The translations under genes were made by a program, and so were the position numbers. Source: Oceanobacillus massiliensis str. N'diop (GTDB lineage: Bacteria > Bacillota > Bacilli > Bacillales > Amphibacillaceae). Taken from it: a stretch of DNA of 52,894 nt. Position 1 is the stretch's first letter. Every line of letters begins with the position of its first letter. The stretch is taken from the NCBI RefSeq assembly GCF_000285495.1, contig NZ_HE610977.1, forward strand, positions 822,724 to 875,617, given 5' to 3'. Below are positions 1 through 8,548 of the stretch, piece by piece. A model generated the notes under the pieces. That model saw nothing but the letters and a program-made list of their open reading frames with translations. It ran no database searches and had not been told where the DNA came from.

Positions 1-285
1 CCCATTTTTTTAAGTTTTCGCCGTGCCCAGCTTCACGAAAGTTCAAATATCCACTTGTATCTTGATATAAAAATTCACTTTATCTACACAGATATCACTA
101 GCCAGAATCGTATTTTTAGTCAAAAATGTGTTCCTTCACATTTCAATTTGGAATACCTAGTAACCGAACACCGCCATCAGATTTCTGGACTTCGTTTTGT
201 TGAGCAGACTCATCCAATGATATCTAGCCTTATATGAAGTTCACGTTCCTCAGACCGGAAGTTTGCCGCTCTCTTCCTTCAGATT
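1..285 (-). other. possible group II intron 5' (domain I) relic
   Basis: No convincing protein is encoded here. Read on the minus strand, the stretch around 190-285 contains GGCAAACTTCCGGTCTGAGG and, further on, GGATGAGTCTGCTCAACAAA. From memory these resemble domain I of group II introns from Firmicutes. No reverse transcriptase reading frame is present in the window part. The match is recalled and was not aligned, so this is a weak call. The alternative is unannotated intergenic DNA. Confidence 0.3.
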
Positions 286-300
286 ACGCGCTACTTTAAT

Positions 301-341
301 AAAATTTAAAAGCCCTTCGCCAAGAAGAGCTTTTAAATTTT
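301..341. terminator. bidirectional rho-independent terminator
   Basis: A 13-bp perfect inverted repeat (AAAATTTAAAAGC / GCTTTTAAATTTT) with a 15-nt loop lies 11 bp after the stop of the CocE-like gene. The A/T-rich outer stem can act as the U-tract in either direction, so it probably ends the minus-strand carnitine operon. Confidence 0.75.
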
Positions 342-351
342 ATATCTCTCG

Positions 352-2076
352 CTACACTATTGGCAGGATGACATGTGATGGATATTCATTTTGATGAAAA
401 AGACTTTGGGTTGCCTTTTTCATTTCTTCGGAATCTAGTGTTGTTTTTCCAGTGTTAGGATTCACATCATAGCGTGGGAAATCGCTGGAAGCTATTTCAA
501 TCCGAATGGAGTGTCCTGGTAAGAATACATTGCTTGTTGCACTTAAATCTATTTCATAACGGATTATTTCTCCATTCAAACTTACTTGTTCCCTTTTCCC
601 GCTTCGCCATTTGGCACGGATAATACCATCTGCTAAATTATAAGCAGTTCCATCAGGGAAAACATCGATTAACTTTGCTGTAAAATCAGTATCTGGAGCA
701 TCAGTAGACGCCCAAAGAATAACTTTTGCTGTGCCAGTTACTTCTACTTCCTGTTCTAATTGTTCAGAAGTGTAGACGACAACATCCTCACGTTCTTCTA
801 TTTTTCTTTGATCATGTGGCCCAGCGTTTCTACCGTTAAAAAATAGCGTTCCACCTCCATTAGTTGGTACTGGGCTCGTTGGATCATGAATAAACTGGTC
901 CTTTTGCTCATCGCCAGGAAGGGTAGTATTTAAGATGCCAGACTTGAGATTTGCTTGTCCATCACTATGAAAATAAAAATTGGTATATGCAGTACGCTGC
1001 AACGGCCATGACTTTTCCGACCGCCATTGATTAATACCCATAACAAAAATTTTAACAGGGTCTTCATCATCTTTTCGAACCTCGTTCTCTTCTTTCAACC
1101 AATGATTAAACCATTTAATATGCAAAGATGTGAGGTCATCTTTACCATCAATAGAGTCGCCTGAACTATTTACGCCAAAAGAACGCTCTCCTAAATCGGT
1201 ACCAGTCATTCCGTGTCCCCATGGACCAATGATTAACTTTTGATTTTGGCTATATGCCTGCATCTGTTCATAATTCAATAGGGTCTGATTTAAAAAATTA
1301 TCATACCAACCAGCAAGATGATAGGCTGGGATATCCATTAAATCAAAATACCTCTTTACACTCCTATGCTCAATGGCTTTATTATTGTAATCTTGATGAA
1401 TATATTTCTGGTAGATATCTTGTAGTGCGGGATGCTTCATGACTGCTGGTAATTCTTTAATCGGAGTGAATTTATGCCATTTTTCAATCTGATTTAGGTC
1501 GTTGGCTATCTCCTCCATTGCTTTTGCAAAATCCTCTGGACTTAGCTTTCGTCTTAAATAATCAGGCGCTAACGAATCAAGCATCCACGTTTCTGCTGCA
1601 GCTAAAGAGAGTATGCCGTTTTCCTCAAAGGCATTCTTAAAAATGTTTCCTGTCATCGCGGGGAAAATTGCTTTTAGAGCAGGGGGCTGTTCTACCATTG
1701 CATACAATTGTGTGAATGCATAATATGAGAGGCCAAACATACCTACTTTACCATTGGAATAGGGTAAGCTCGCTGCCCACTCCACGGTGTCATAGCCATC
1801 TTTCACCTCTTGAACAAAGGGTTCAAATTCTCCTTCTGATGCAAAACGGCCACGAACATCTTGGATTATAACGATGTAGCCTTCCATTGCGGTTCGAATG
1901 GGATCAATCCAACGATGTGAAAAGTTAGGAAGATTTTTATTGTAAGGCAAGCGAGTTAAAAGTACAGGAAAGTTTCCGTTTGCTTGTGGACGATAGATAT
2001 TTGCATAGAGTGTCACTCCGTCTCTTAACTTACAAGGAACTTCTCGATCGACTATTACTTGATTTATGTCTGACAT
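352..2076 (-). CDS. CocE/NonD family alpha/beta-hydrolase (candidate acylcarnitine or betaine-ester esterase)
   Basis: This is a 574-residue hydrolase of the CocE/NonD (X-Pro dipeptidyl-peptidase S15-like) family. An N-terminal alpha/beta-hydrolase domain is followed by a C-terminal jelly-roll. The nucleophile is Ser117 in GLSYY, and the other probable triad residues are Asp259 (GWYDN) and His288 (GPWGHG). These are close to the known cocaine esterase triad (117/259/287). QDVRGR near residue 72 is also typical. I chose the start at 2076 because AAAGGAAG lies about 6 nt upstream; an earlier in-frame start at 2172 lacks a good site and adds 32 unusual residues. It is the last gene of the carnitine cluster. 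I infer that it frees carnitine, choline or betaine from esters; the substrate is not shown by sequence. Confidence 0.85.
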   Translation of the reverse strand: MSDINQVIVDREVPCKLRDGVTLYANIYRPQANGNFPVLLTRLPYNKNLPNFSHRWIDPIRTAMEGYIVIIQDVRGRFASEGEFEPFVQEVKDGYDTVEWAASLPYSNGKVGMFGLSYYAFTQLYAMVEQPPALKAIFPAMTGNIFKNAFEENGILSLAAAETWMLDSLAPDYLRRKLSPEDFAKAMEEIANDLNQIEKWHKFTPIKELPAVMKHPALQDIYQKYIHQDYNNKAIEHRSVKRYFDLMDIPAYHLAGWYDNFLNQTLLNYEQMQAYSQNQKLIIGPWGHGMTGTDLGERSFGVNSSGDSIDGKDDLTSLHIKWFNHWLKEENEVRKDDEDPVKIFVMGINQWRSEKSWPLQRTAYTNFYFHSDGQANLKSGILNTTLPGDEQKDQFIHDPTSPVPTNGGGTLFFNGRNAGPHDQRKIEEREDVVVYTSEQLEQEVEVTGTAKVILWASTDAPDTDFTAKLIDVFPDGTAYNLADGIIRAKWRSGKREQVSLNGEIIRYEIDLSATSNVFLPGHSIRIEIASSDFPRYDVNPNTGKTTLDSEEMKKATQSLFHQNEYPSHVILPIV

Positions 2077-2176
2077 ATTTAACTTCCTTTCGAATAAGGT
2101 AAAATTTATCATACACTTGATAAAGAGAGCAGAAACAAACAAAGTCTGTGCTGACTCAGTCAACACAGACACTCAT

Positions 2177-3052
2177 TTATTTGCCTAACATTTCATTTAC
2201 TTTATCTTGATTATTATCAATCCACTCTTGTGCTACTTCTCTGGCAGGTACGTCTTCTTCCTCAATTTTAACAATCATTTCTTCCACATCATCAAGTGGG
2301 ATACTCCAATTGCTTAGAAATTCGTATGCGTCAGGTGCTGTTTCTTGTAGTTCTTTGTTCGTAATAACTTTAACAGTAGCTGTTTCAAAGAATCCTTTGG
2401 TGTCTTCTATTACTTTAATGTCTAACTTATTAAACATTGTGTGTGGACGCCAGCCATAGAAAACAACTGGTTCTTCATTTTCCAATTTACGCATAGCTTG
2501 TGCGAGCATACCACCTTCAGATGAATTGACTTGCTCCATATCCAGGCCATATCCTTCAATCAAGTCATCAATGATGCCAGTCACACTTGCTCCTTCTTCT
2601 ATTCCATACAATTCATTATTAAACTGATCTTCCATACCTGCGATGTCCTCGACTGTATTCACATCTTCCATATAACTCGGAACGACTAAACCAGCATCAG
2701 CATCTGAATAGCTAACCGCTGTTTCTTCAATAGAGTCACCATACTTTTCGATATATACGTCATGGACTGGGAACCAGCCATCCATGAATACATCAATATC
2801 ACCACGTGATAGTCCAATATATGTGCTTCCCGCATCTGCTTGTGTTTGTTCTACGTTATAACCCATATCTTCCAATAAAATTTGAGCTATTTCTGTAGGA
2901 GGTACAGTGCTTGTCCATGGCGTTACACCTAATGTGATTGTTTGCTGTTCTTCATCACCTGTCTGACTTTTGCTATCAACGTTTTGTTGGGAACAACCAA
3001 CGATAAACATTACGAATAATGCACTGATCATACCTAGTAATACCTTTTTCAT
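2177..3052 (-). CDS. opuAC: glycine betaine/carnitine ABC transporter substrate-binding lipoprotein (OpuAC-like)
   Basis: This 291-residue substrate-binding protein is of the OpuAC/ProX class. A signal peptide ends in a lipobox (IVGC, Cys about 20), so the mature protein is tethered to the outer face of the membrane. Trp residues in TPWTSTVPPTE, DGWFPVHD and YGWRPHTMF are placed like the aromatic cage that binds trimethylammonium groups in this family. It is followed upstream in the operon by the permease (3109) and ATPase (3936). Its position inside a carnitine degradation cluster suggests carnitine or a carnitine ester as the imported ligand. That is an inference; glycine betaine or choline are equally possible by family. 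Confidence 0.9.
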   Translation of the reverse strand: MKKVLLGMISALFVMFIVGCSQQNVDSKSQTGDEEQQTITLGVTPWTSTVPPTEIAQILLEDMGYNVEQTQADAGSTYIGLSRGDIDVFMDGWFPVHDVYIEKYGDSIEETAVSYSDADAGLVVPSYMEDVNTVEDIAGMEDQFNNELYGIEEGASVTGIIDDLIEGYGLDMEQVNSSEGGMLAQAMRKLENEEPVVFYGWRPHTMFNKLDIKVIEDTKGFFETATVKVITNKELQETAPDAYEFLSNWSIPLDDVEEMIVKIEEEDVPAREVAQEWIDNNQDKVNEMLGK

Positions 3053-3108
3053 AATATCTCTCCTTCTAGTTTTCTATTTTCTTGATATGCCGAACTATTA
3101 GATTTAGT

Positions 3109-3939
3109 TTACAATTTATTCCCTACTCCTTGTGTAATGCGGTCAAGTATAATGGCAATTACAACGATAGCTAAACCACCTGTTAACCCCAGTCCTACGT
3201 TAACTGTCGAAATCCCTGACAATACTACCGAACCAAGACCTGGAGCCCCAATCATGGAGGCCACGACTGCCATCGATAATGCCAACATAATTGTTTGGTT
3301 TATACCAGCCATGATGGTTGGTATAGCAAGTGGTAATTGAACTTTAAATAGTAATTGTTTTGATGTTGTACCAAATGCTTTTGATGCTTCAACTACTTCT
3401 TCAGGCACTTGTAAAATCCCCAACCGAGTCATACGCACAGCTGGTGGAGCCGCAAATACGAATGTTGCTATTACAGCTGGGACACCACCAAGCCCAAATA
3501 ATAGAATCGATGGAATTAAATAAACGAATATAGGTAGTGTTTGCATAAAGTCCAAAATTGGACGGACAATTTTATCTATAATGCTGCTTTTTGCACTTGC
3601 TATGCCAACAGGAACTCCAAAAATAACGGATATAATTGTCGAGACGATTACAATGGCAACCGTTTGCATTGTTTCAGCCCATAAATCAACAGAACCGATA
3701 TAGAGACAACCTATTAACGTAAACAGTGCGATTCCTTTCCCAGCTAGTTTCCAAGCTAATAATATGAGGACGACTGCGATAATTTCGGGAGGGATTATAA
3801 TGATGAAATTCGTCACCCCGTCAATAAAAGACCGAAGTGCCATACTAATACTATTAAAGAAACCACTCATGACCGGCAGTAACCAACCATTAACAAAATT
3901 GTTTGTCCAATCTTCTAATGGGAAATTGATATAATTCAT
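3109..3939 (-). CDS. opuAB: glycine betaine/carnitine ABC transporter permease (OpuAB-like)
   Basis: A 276-residue BPD-type ABC permease with about six or seven hydrophobic segments. The cytoplasmic coupling loop around EASKAFGTTSKQLLFKVQLP contains the EAA-type motif. Length and sequence fit OpuAB/ProW. Its start overlaps the stop of the ATPase gene by 4 bp (3936-3939), indicating translational coupling. It forms the membrane channel of the importer with OpuAA and OpuAC. Confidence 0.92.
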   Translation of the reverse strand: MNYINFPLEDWTNNFVNGWLLPVMSGFFNSISMALRSFIDGVTNFIIIIPPEIIAVVLILLAWKLAGKGIALFTLIGCLYIGSVDLWAETMQTVAIVIVSTIISVIFGVPVGIASAKSSIIDKIVRPILDFMQTLPIFVYLIPSILLFGLGGVPAVIATFVFAAPPAVRMTRLGILQVPEEVVEASKAFGTTSKQLLFKVQLPLAIPTIMAGINQTIMLALSMAVVASMIGAPGLGSVVLSGISTVNVGLGLTGGLAIVVIAIILDRITQGVGNKL

Positions 3940-5138
3940 GTTGACACCACCTCGTCTTTCTCTTTCCCTAGCACTAAGCCAGACAATATGGAAACGCGTG
4001 ACACGATACCCATCAATTTACCATCTTCAACAATCACAATCGGATACTTCACATTAGCAGCAATGCCGATTAAATCATTCAAGGGTGTATCTGGCGAAGT
4101 AGTATAAACATCCTCTGTTATAAGCATTTCTTCCATTGAGATATTATTTTGATAAGCTTTAACTGCATCATCAATGGTCAAGAGGCCCTTAAAATTCTTT
4201 TCTTTATCTGTAACAAAGATACTAGAAACACTTGCTTCCTCCATTTTTCTTACAGCTAACCGGGGGCCGTCCTTGTATGATAACAATACTTCAGGGTTTT
4301 TCATCACATGGGACGCTTCAAGGACTTTGGAACGGTCTACATCTTTTACAAAGTTGGATACATAATCATCTGCTGGATTTTCTAAAATCTCCTCTGATGT
4401 TCCTATTTGTACAATTTTTCCGTCCTTCATTATTGCAATCCGATCACCAAGCTTTAGAGCCTCATCCAAATCATGGGTAATAAATAACACAGTTTTCCCC
4501 AATTTGTTCTGGATCTTTAAGAGTTCGTCTTGCATTTCTTTACGAATAATGGGATCTAGCGCACTAAATGCCTCATCCATCAATAGAATATCCGTATCGT
4601 TTGCAAGTGCACGAGCTATGCCAACGCGTTGCTGCATTCCTCCACTTAGTTCGCTTGGATAGCTATCTTCATATCCCTTCAGCCCGACATCCTCAATTGT
4701 TTCTAGTGCTATTTTTTCCCGTTTTTCTCTTGCAATTCCTTGGATTTCTAAGCCATAAGCGACATTGTTCATAATTGTTTTATGTGGTAGCAACCCAAAT
4801 TTTTGGAAGACCATACCTAGTTTTTTACGTCTTGTTTCAATTAGAGTATGTTTGTCCATTTTGGTAATGTCTTCCCCGTCGATTAAAACTTCCCCATCTG
4901 TGGGTTCGATCAACCGATTGACTAATCTTATTAGTGTTGATTTACCACTCCCGGAAAGGCCCATAATAACGAATATTTCTCCAGGTTTTACTGCAAACGA
5001 TGCCTGGTTAACACCAACTGTCATTCCAGTTTTTTTAAGAATTCCATCTTTTTGTTCTCCATTTTTCAAACGTTTTAGACCTTGCTGTGGATGAGAGCCA
5101 AAAATTTTCGTCAAATGATTCACTTCAATCTTATTCAT
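3936..5138 (-). CDS. opuAA: glycine betaine/carnitine ABC transporter ATPase with CBS domains (OpuAA-like)
   Basis: A 400-residue ATPase. The ABC domain carries Walker A GLSGSGKST, signature LSGGMQQR and Walker B DILLMDEAFSALD. About 120 C-terminal residues form a tandem CBS pair, which in OpuA-type transporters senses ionic strength or cyclic-di-AMP. This is typical of osmolyte importers, so uptake may respond to osmotic state even though the cluster is catabolic. It is the first transporter gene after the thioesterase, 47 bp downstream of it, and overlaps the permease gene by 4 bp. Confidence 0.93.
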   Translation of the reverse strand: MNKIEVNHLTKIFGSHPQQGLKRLKNGEQKDGILKKTGMTVGVNQASFAVKPGEIFVIMGLSGSGKSTLIRLVNRLIEPTDGEVLIDGEDITKMDKHTLIETRRKKLGMVFQKFGLLPHKTIMNNVAYGLEIQGIAREKREKIALETIEDVGLKGYEDSYPSELSGGMQQRVGIARALANDTDILLMDEAFSALDPIIRKEMQDELLKIQNKLGKTVLFITHDLDEALKLGDRIAIMKDGKIVQIGTSEEILENPADDYVSNFVKDVDRSKVLEASHVMKNPEVLLSYKDGPRLAVRKMEEASVSSIFVTDKEKNFKGLLTIDDAVKAYQNNISMEEMLITEDVYTTSPDTPLNDLIGIAANVKYPIVIVEDGKLMGIVSRVSILSGLVLGKEKDEVVST

Positions 5139-5185
5139 CTACATTCTCCTATTCTTCTAGAGATACTTTTTGGAAAAGCACCGCC

Positions 5186-5665
5186 TTAACTTTTTCGCTT
5201 AATACCTATCGTTCTACCCACTTGCTTCGGTTTTTTTAGTTGCTTATCCTTGTCCCACATTACTTCTATACTATTTGCTACAGGAGCAGGAAAGGGAGCA
5301 GGTCTTTCTTGATCGGTATTGATCCCCATTAACATTTGTTCACTTGTTGCGATTGCTTCGTTCATTTCATTTTTCATTGTGAAAATTACATGCAGACGTT
5401 TGCTGTCGACGTCTAACAGTTGGATGGTCACGTCTAGTTGCTCATTCTGATGCGCTTCTTGCAAATAACACAAATGTGTTTCTAAGGTGAAAATCGTATA
5501 ACTAAAATAATTTCTTGACGCTTCATCCAGTCCGATATTAGCCATAAATGCATCAACAGCCAAACTAAATACCTTCGCATACGCTGCATCATTCATATGG
5601 CCGTTATAGTCTACCCAATCTTGATGGACTACGGTTTGATAATGAAAGGGTTGTTGCTCTGCCAT
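5186..5665 (-). CDS. hotdog-fold acyl-CoA thioesterase, probable betainyl-CoA thioesterase (CdhB-like)
   Basis: This 159-residue protein has the 4-hydroxybenzoyl-CoA-thioesterase-type motif HQDWVDYNGHMNDAAY near residues 14-29; the Asp/Asn-Gly-His-Met segment is the active-site helix start. In known carnitine degradation the BKACE enzyme makes betainyl-CoA, and a thioesterase of this kind releases glycine betaine; in some bacteria the thioesterase is fused to carnitine dehydrogenase. Here it is a separate gene between the dehydrogenase and the importer. An AGGATTTT-type site sits before the ATG. The function is inferred from family plus context. Confidence 0.85.
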   Translation of the reverse strand: MAEQQPFHYQTVVHQDWVDYNGHMNDAAYAKVFSLAVDAFMANIGLDEASRNYFSYTIFTLETHLCYLQEAHQNEQLDVTIQLLDVDSKRLHVIFTMKNEMNEAIATSEQMLMGINTDQERPAPFPAPVANSIEVMWDKDKQLKKPKQVGRTIGIKRKS

Positions 5666-5687
5666 GGTTTAAAATCCTCCCAGACTG

Positions 5688-5819
5688 TTAATTAATTTGT
5701 TCAAAAAGATGGACAAAGGAAGAGAACATTCCAGGTTGCAGCTTTTCAAGTTGCCGAACGTTTTCAACTACATTCCTGACACAGTAGCAACCAGTATTTT
5801 CGTCTACCTTTTTAACCAT
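5688..5819 (-). CDS. small unrecognised ORF between the dehydrogenase and thioesterase genes
   Basis: An uninterrupted 43-codon frame with an ATG at 5819 begins 3 bp after the dehydrogenase stop and ends 22 bp before the thioesterase start. It fills the only gap in the operon. The product has two Cys residues (GCYC) and an amphipathic second half. No clear Shine-Dalgarno site precedes it, so it would depend on coupling to the upstream gene. I do not recognise a family; the tail faintly recalls AhpD-like helices. It may be a real microprotein or the remnant of a lost gene. Confidence 0.35.
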   Translation of the reverse strand: MVKKVDENTGCYCVRNVVENVRQLEKLQPGMFSSFVHLFEQIN

Positions 5820-5822
5820 CTA

Positions 5823-6767
5823 TTAAATTTTGGATTGAGGCCAATAATCCTCGACTAAGTCTAATAGTTTAACTAGAAACTCGTTTCGTTTATTTTCTAA
5901 ATCGGAGATCGGTACATTACCTGCATGGCTTTCACAGCCTTCAATCACTTTTTCTTTTAATTCATCCGTTAGTTCAGGTGCTTCTAGTTTTGTCCATGGC
6001 TTTTTAAGTGCTGGGCCAAACTGTTCCAGCATATGTCGCATGCCTTGATCTCCGCCTGCTAGATGGAAAGTCAGGAATGGTCCCATTTGAGCCCAACGAA
6101 GCCCTGCACCATAAATAATGGCTGCATCAACTTCTTCTGTAGTAGCAATTCCGTCATTAACAAGGTGTAGCGCTTCACGCCATAATGCTTCCATTAATCG
6201 ATCAGCTACGTGCCCTTCAATTTCTTTGTTAATGACTAGTGGCTTCATTCCAATAGATTGATAGAAAGCTTTTGCCCTTTCCATTAACGCAGCATCAGTT
6301 TCTTCTCCCCCAACTAGCTCAACAAGAGGCAAAAGGTAAACTGGATTGAAAGGATGAGCAACAATTACCCGCCCTGGATACTGCAAACCTTGTTGTAATG
6401 TTGTTGCCATAATTCCTGAAGTACTGGACCCAATGATGGCATCAGGCTTAGCATGTTGATCAATATTAGTTAAAACACTTCTCTTAATATCTTCACGTTC
6501 GGGTACATTTTCTTGGATAACTGCAGCATTTTGAACCGCTTCTTCAATTGTCGGAACGAATGTCAATCGTCTTTGTGAAGCCCCTTCTGCCAACCCAAGC
6601 TTTTCCAAAGACGGCCAAACTTGCTGAATGACCTGCCGAGTACGTTCTTCTGCCCCTTCTGCTGGATCAAAGGCAATGACATCTAGCCCTTGAGCTAAAA
6701 ATCGACCGATCCACCCATTTCCAATTACCCCGGTACCAATGACTGCTACTGTTGTTGACTGACTCAT
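5823..6767 (-). CDS. lcdH: L-carnitine 3-dehydrogenase
   Basis: A 314-residue NAD-dependent dehydrogenase of the 3-hydroxyacyl-CoA dehydrogenase superfamily. The N-terminal Rossmann motif is VIGTGVIGNGWIG (residues 9-21), with the Asp of FDP after the second strand. SSTSGI and HPFNPVYLLPLVE are the conserved catalytic-domain segments of 3-hydroxyacid dehydrogenases of the carnitine/crystallin-lambda type. It converts L-carnitine to 3-dehydrocarnitine in the cytoplasm. Its ATG overlaps the stop of the BKACE gene by 4 bp. The carnitine assignment rests on the sequence type and on the adjacent BKACE and thioesterase genes. Confidence 0.9.
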   Translation of the reverse strand: MSQSTTVAVIGTGVIGNGWIGRFLAQGLDVIAFDPAEGAEERTRQVIQQVWPSLEKLGLAEGASQRRLTFVPTIEEAVQNAAVIQENVPEREDIKRSVLTNIDQHAKPDAIIGSSTSGIMATTLQQGLQYPGRVIVAHPFNPVYLLPLVELVGGEETDAALMERAKAFYQSIGMKPLVINKEIEGHVADRLMEALWREALHLVNDGIATTEEVDAAIIYGAGLRWAQMGPFLTFHLAGGDQGMRHMLEQFGPALKKPWTKLEAPELTDELKEKVIEGCESHAGNVPISDLENKRNEFLVKLLDLVEDYWPQSKI

Positions 6768-7657
6768 ATGCTTTCGCCTCCGTATGGGTTTCTCAATCCG
6801 AATTGTATTCTGGCTTCTTGTGGTGTCATGACTTCGATATCATTACTGTTTAACATGTTTACTGCTTTCTCAACGAGTTGGTCATTTCGAGCAAGCACAC
6901 CTTTTGATAAATATAAATTGTCCTCTAAACCAACACGTACATTTCCACCTAACTGTGCGGTTTGTTCAAGAATTGGCAACTGCATCCGTCCAATACCAAA
7001 TGCTGACCAGTGTGCATTTTCAGATAGACGATTTTTCATGTACATCATTGTTTCTGCATCTGCATCCATTCCCCAAGGGATTCCCATACAGAATTGGTAC
7101 ATTGGATCCCCGTCAATTAATCCTTCATTCACTAGCTGCTGGGCAAAACGAAGGTGCCCTGTGTCAAAGCACTCTAATTCAGGTTTGACACCGCTTTGTT
7201 GAATAAGTGCCGCTTGTTCTCTTAACCAATCAGTTGGGCTCATATAGATCATATTGCCGAAATTTACTGAACCACAGTCAAGGGTGCACATTTCTGGAAG
7301 CAACTCACCTACAGGCTGATGACGTTCCGCTGGTGTTTGGATATCGGTTCCATTTCCACCGGCTGCTGGTGTGTTTAAACTGGGTATGAAATCTCCGCCT
7401 CCCCCAGAAGTAATATTAATAATGACATCCGTTTCAGATTCACGAATCCGATCAACTATTTCTCGATAATGATCAACGTTGTGGCTTATTCCACCTGTCT
7501 CTGGATTACGAGCGTGAACATGGGCCACAGTTGCTCCCGCTTTTGCTGATTCTATTGCTGCTTCAGCAATCTCTTTTGGTGTTACAGGTACATGAGGGCT
7601 TTTTGAAGTTGTATCCCCTGCACCCGTAACAGCAGCTGTTAGTAATACTTTTTTCAA
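6764..7657 (-). CDS. BKACE family beta-keto acid cleavage enzyme, probable 3-dehydrocarnitine:acetyl-CoA trimethylaminotransferase (CdhC-like)
   Basis: A 297-residue TIM-barrel enzyme of the DUF849/BKACE family, founded by 3-keto-5-aminohexanoate cleavage enzyme. His46 and His48 in AHVHARNP match the known zinc ligands at the same numbers, and Glu245 in VGLEDN is the likely third. The known carnitine-pathway member converts dehydrocarnitine plus acetyl-CoA to betainyl-CoA plus acetoacetate. It is the first gene of the minus-strand operon; its start lies about 100 bp from a TetR-controlled promoter. Substrate specificity is inferred from the neighbouring carnitine dehydrogenase and thioesterase. 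Confidence 0.9.
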   Translation of the reverse strand: MKKVLLTAAVTGAGDTTSKSPHVPVTPKEIAEAAIESAKAGATVAHVHARNPETGGISHNVDHYREIVDRIRESETDVIINITSGGGGDFIPSLNTPAAGGNGTDIQTPAERHQPVGELLPEMCTLDCGSVNFGNMIYMSPTDWLREQAALIQQSGVKPELECFDTGHLRFAQQLVNEGLIDGDPMYQFCMGIPWGMDADAETMMYMKNRLSENAHWSAFGIGRMQLPILEQTAQLGGNVRVGLEDNLYLSKGVLARNDQLVEKAVNMLNSNDIEVMTPQEARIQFGLRNPYGGESI

Positions 7658-7726
7658 TCTGCTTCCTCCTATTCTTGAGTGCTCATTAAGCTTTCTTAGT
7701 AATAATCGATTAGTGTTACTTTGTGT

Positions 7727-7740
7727 ACCATCCGGACGGT
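7727..7740. promoter_or_regulatory. TetR operator O1 upstream of the carnitine operon
   Basis: ACCATCCGGACGGT is a near-perfect palindrome centred 38 bp from a second copy at 7765. It lies just downstream of the predicted -10 of the operon promoter, where bound repressor would block initiation or early elongation. Confidence 0.75.
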
Positions 7741-7759
7741 TTGTTTATCACAATAATAA

Positions 7760-7788
7760 ACTATACCATCCAGACGGTTTGTTTTCAA
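7760..7788 (-). promoter_or_regulatory. carnitine operon promoter with embedded TetR operator O2
   Basis: On the minus strand TTGAAA (7783-7788) and TATAGT (7760-7765) are 17 bp apart, a standard sigma-A promoter. The palindrome ACCATCCAGACGGT (7765-7778) lies almost wholly in the spacer. The same layout occurs before tetR at 8520-8548, which supports repression of both units by the adjacent TetR protein. Confidence 0.8.
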
Positions 7789-7892
7789 CCCTCTTTAAAA
7801 TCAGAAAGGTGTTTCATTTGCTCTTTTTCATTTAAAGCAATCACTAAACTCGTCTGTAGTAGGGATTGGCTGGTTTTTCGATAAGCTTATAA

Positions 7893-7930
7893 AAAAACAA
7901 AAACACCCTCATAAAGGGGTGTTTTTGTTC
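7893..7930 (-). terminator. terminator of the tetR gene
   Basis: Read on the minus strand, AAAAACACCCC and its complement form a hairpin with a short loop followed by a run of T residues. It lies 19 bp after the tetR stop. Confidence 0.8.
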
Positions 7931-7948
7931 AACATTTATCCTATACGT

Positions 7949-8485
7949 TTATTCGTTTGCCCATTCTCTTAGCTTTTCGTAGACAGCTTTTTTCTTGTCT
8001 TTTTCAATATGATAAATATCGAATAGTTCGGATAACCAAATTCCATCAGTAGCCAGCCTTATGATGGTAGCTTTAATGGGATCTAAACCATCGTCCTCAA
8101 TTTTACGTTGCCAATCTGAATAGAGTTCACGAATAGGATCCAATGAATTAGCACTGACTGCTTTCGCCGCAAGTAAACCATAATGCATATCTTTGTTTTG
8201 GTAAGCTTGATTAAACGTTACATCAACATATGCACGGACCCATTTACCTTTATCGACTGGATCTGCCTCCGCATTATTACTTATTTTCTCTCTATAGTTA
8301 TTCGCTAGATGTTCTACCATCCCTTGCACAAGCGCTTCTTTCGATGGATAGTGATAGAGAAGGCCACCTTTGCTTATTCCAGCTTCCTTCGCAGTGGCAT
8401 CGAGTGTTAGATTAAAGATACCTTTTTCACTAACGACTTTCGAGGCAGCATTAAGAATATCCACTTTTCTTGAAGTTTTGCCCAT
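7949..8485 (-). CDS. TetR family repressor of the carnitine cluster
   Basis: A 178-residue TetR regulator. The helix-turn-helix is in LTLDATAKEAGISKGGLLYH (about residues 26-45), followed by YPSKEALV. The start at 8485 is chosen because GAGGAG lies 8 nt upstream; a longer frame from 8548 would begin inside its own -35 region. The C-terminal domain is the ligand-binding part; the ligand is probably a carnitine-pathway intermediate, by context only. Three matching palindromes, one in its own promoter and two before the catabolic operon, indicate autoregulation plus control of carnitine use. Confidence 0.9.
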   Translation of the reverse strand: MGKTSRKVDILNAASKVVSEKGIFNLTLDATAKEAGISKGGLLYHYPSKEALVQGMVEHLANNYREKISNNAEADPVDKGKWVRAYVDVTFNQAYQNKDMHYGLLAAKAVSANSLDPIRELYSDWQRKIEDDGLDPIKATIIRLATDGIWLSELFDIYHIEKDKKKAVYEKLREWANE

Positions 8486-8519
8486 TGAAGATCTCCTCTT
8501 TATTTTATTTATGCTACTT

Positions 8520-8548
8520 AACATACCATCTGGACGGTATACTTTCAA
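8520..8548 (-). promoter_or_regulatory. tetR promoter with embedded operator O3
   Basis: TTGAAA (8543-8548) and TATGTT (8520-8525) are 17 bp apart on the minus strand. The spacer holds ACCATCTGGACGGT (8525-8538), the third copy of the palindrome. It lies 40 bp upstream of the chosen tetR start. Confidence 0.78.

Noticed and set aside
6768-7202. A 144-codon plus-strand frame
   Set aside because: It is antisense to the BKACE gene, which has clear metal-ligand motifs; no ribosome site or family match.
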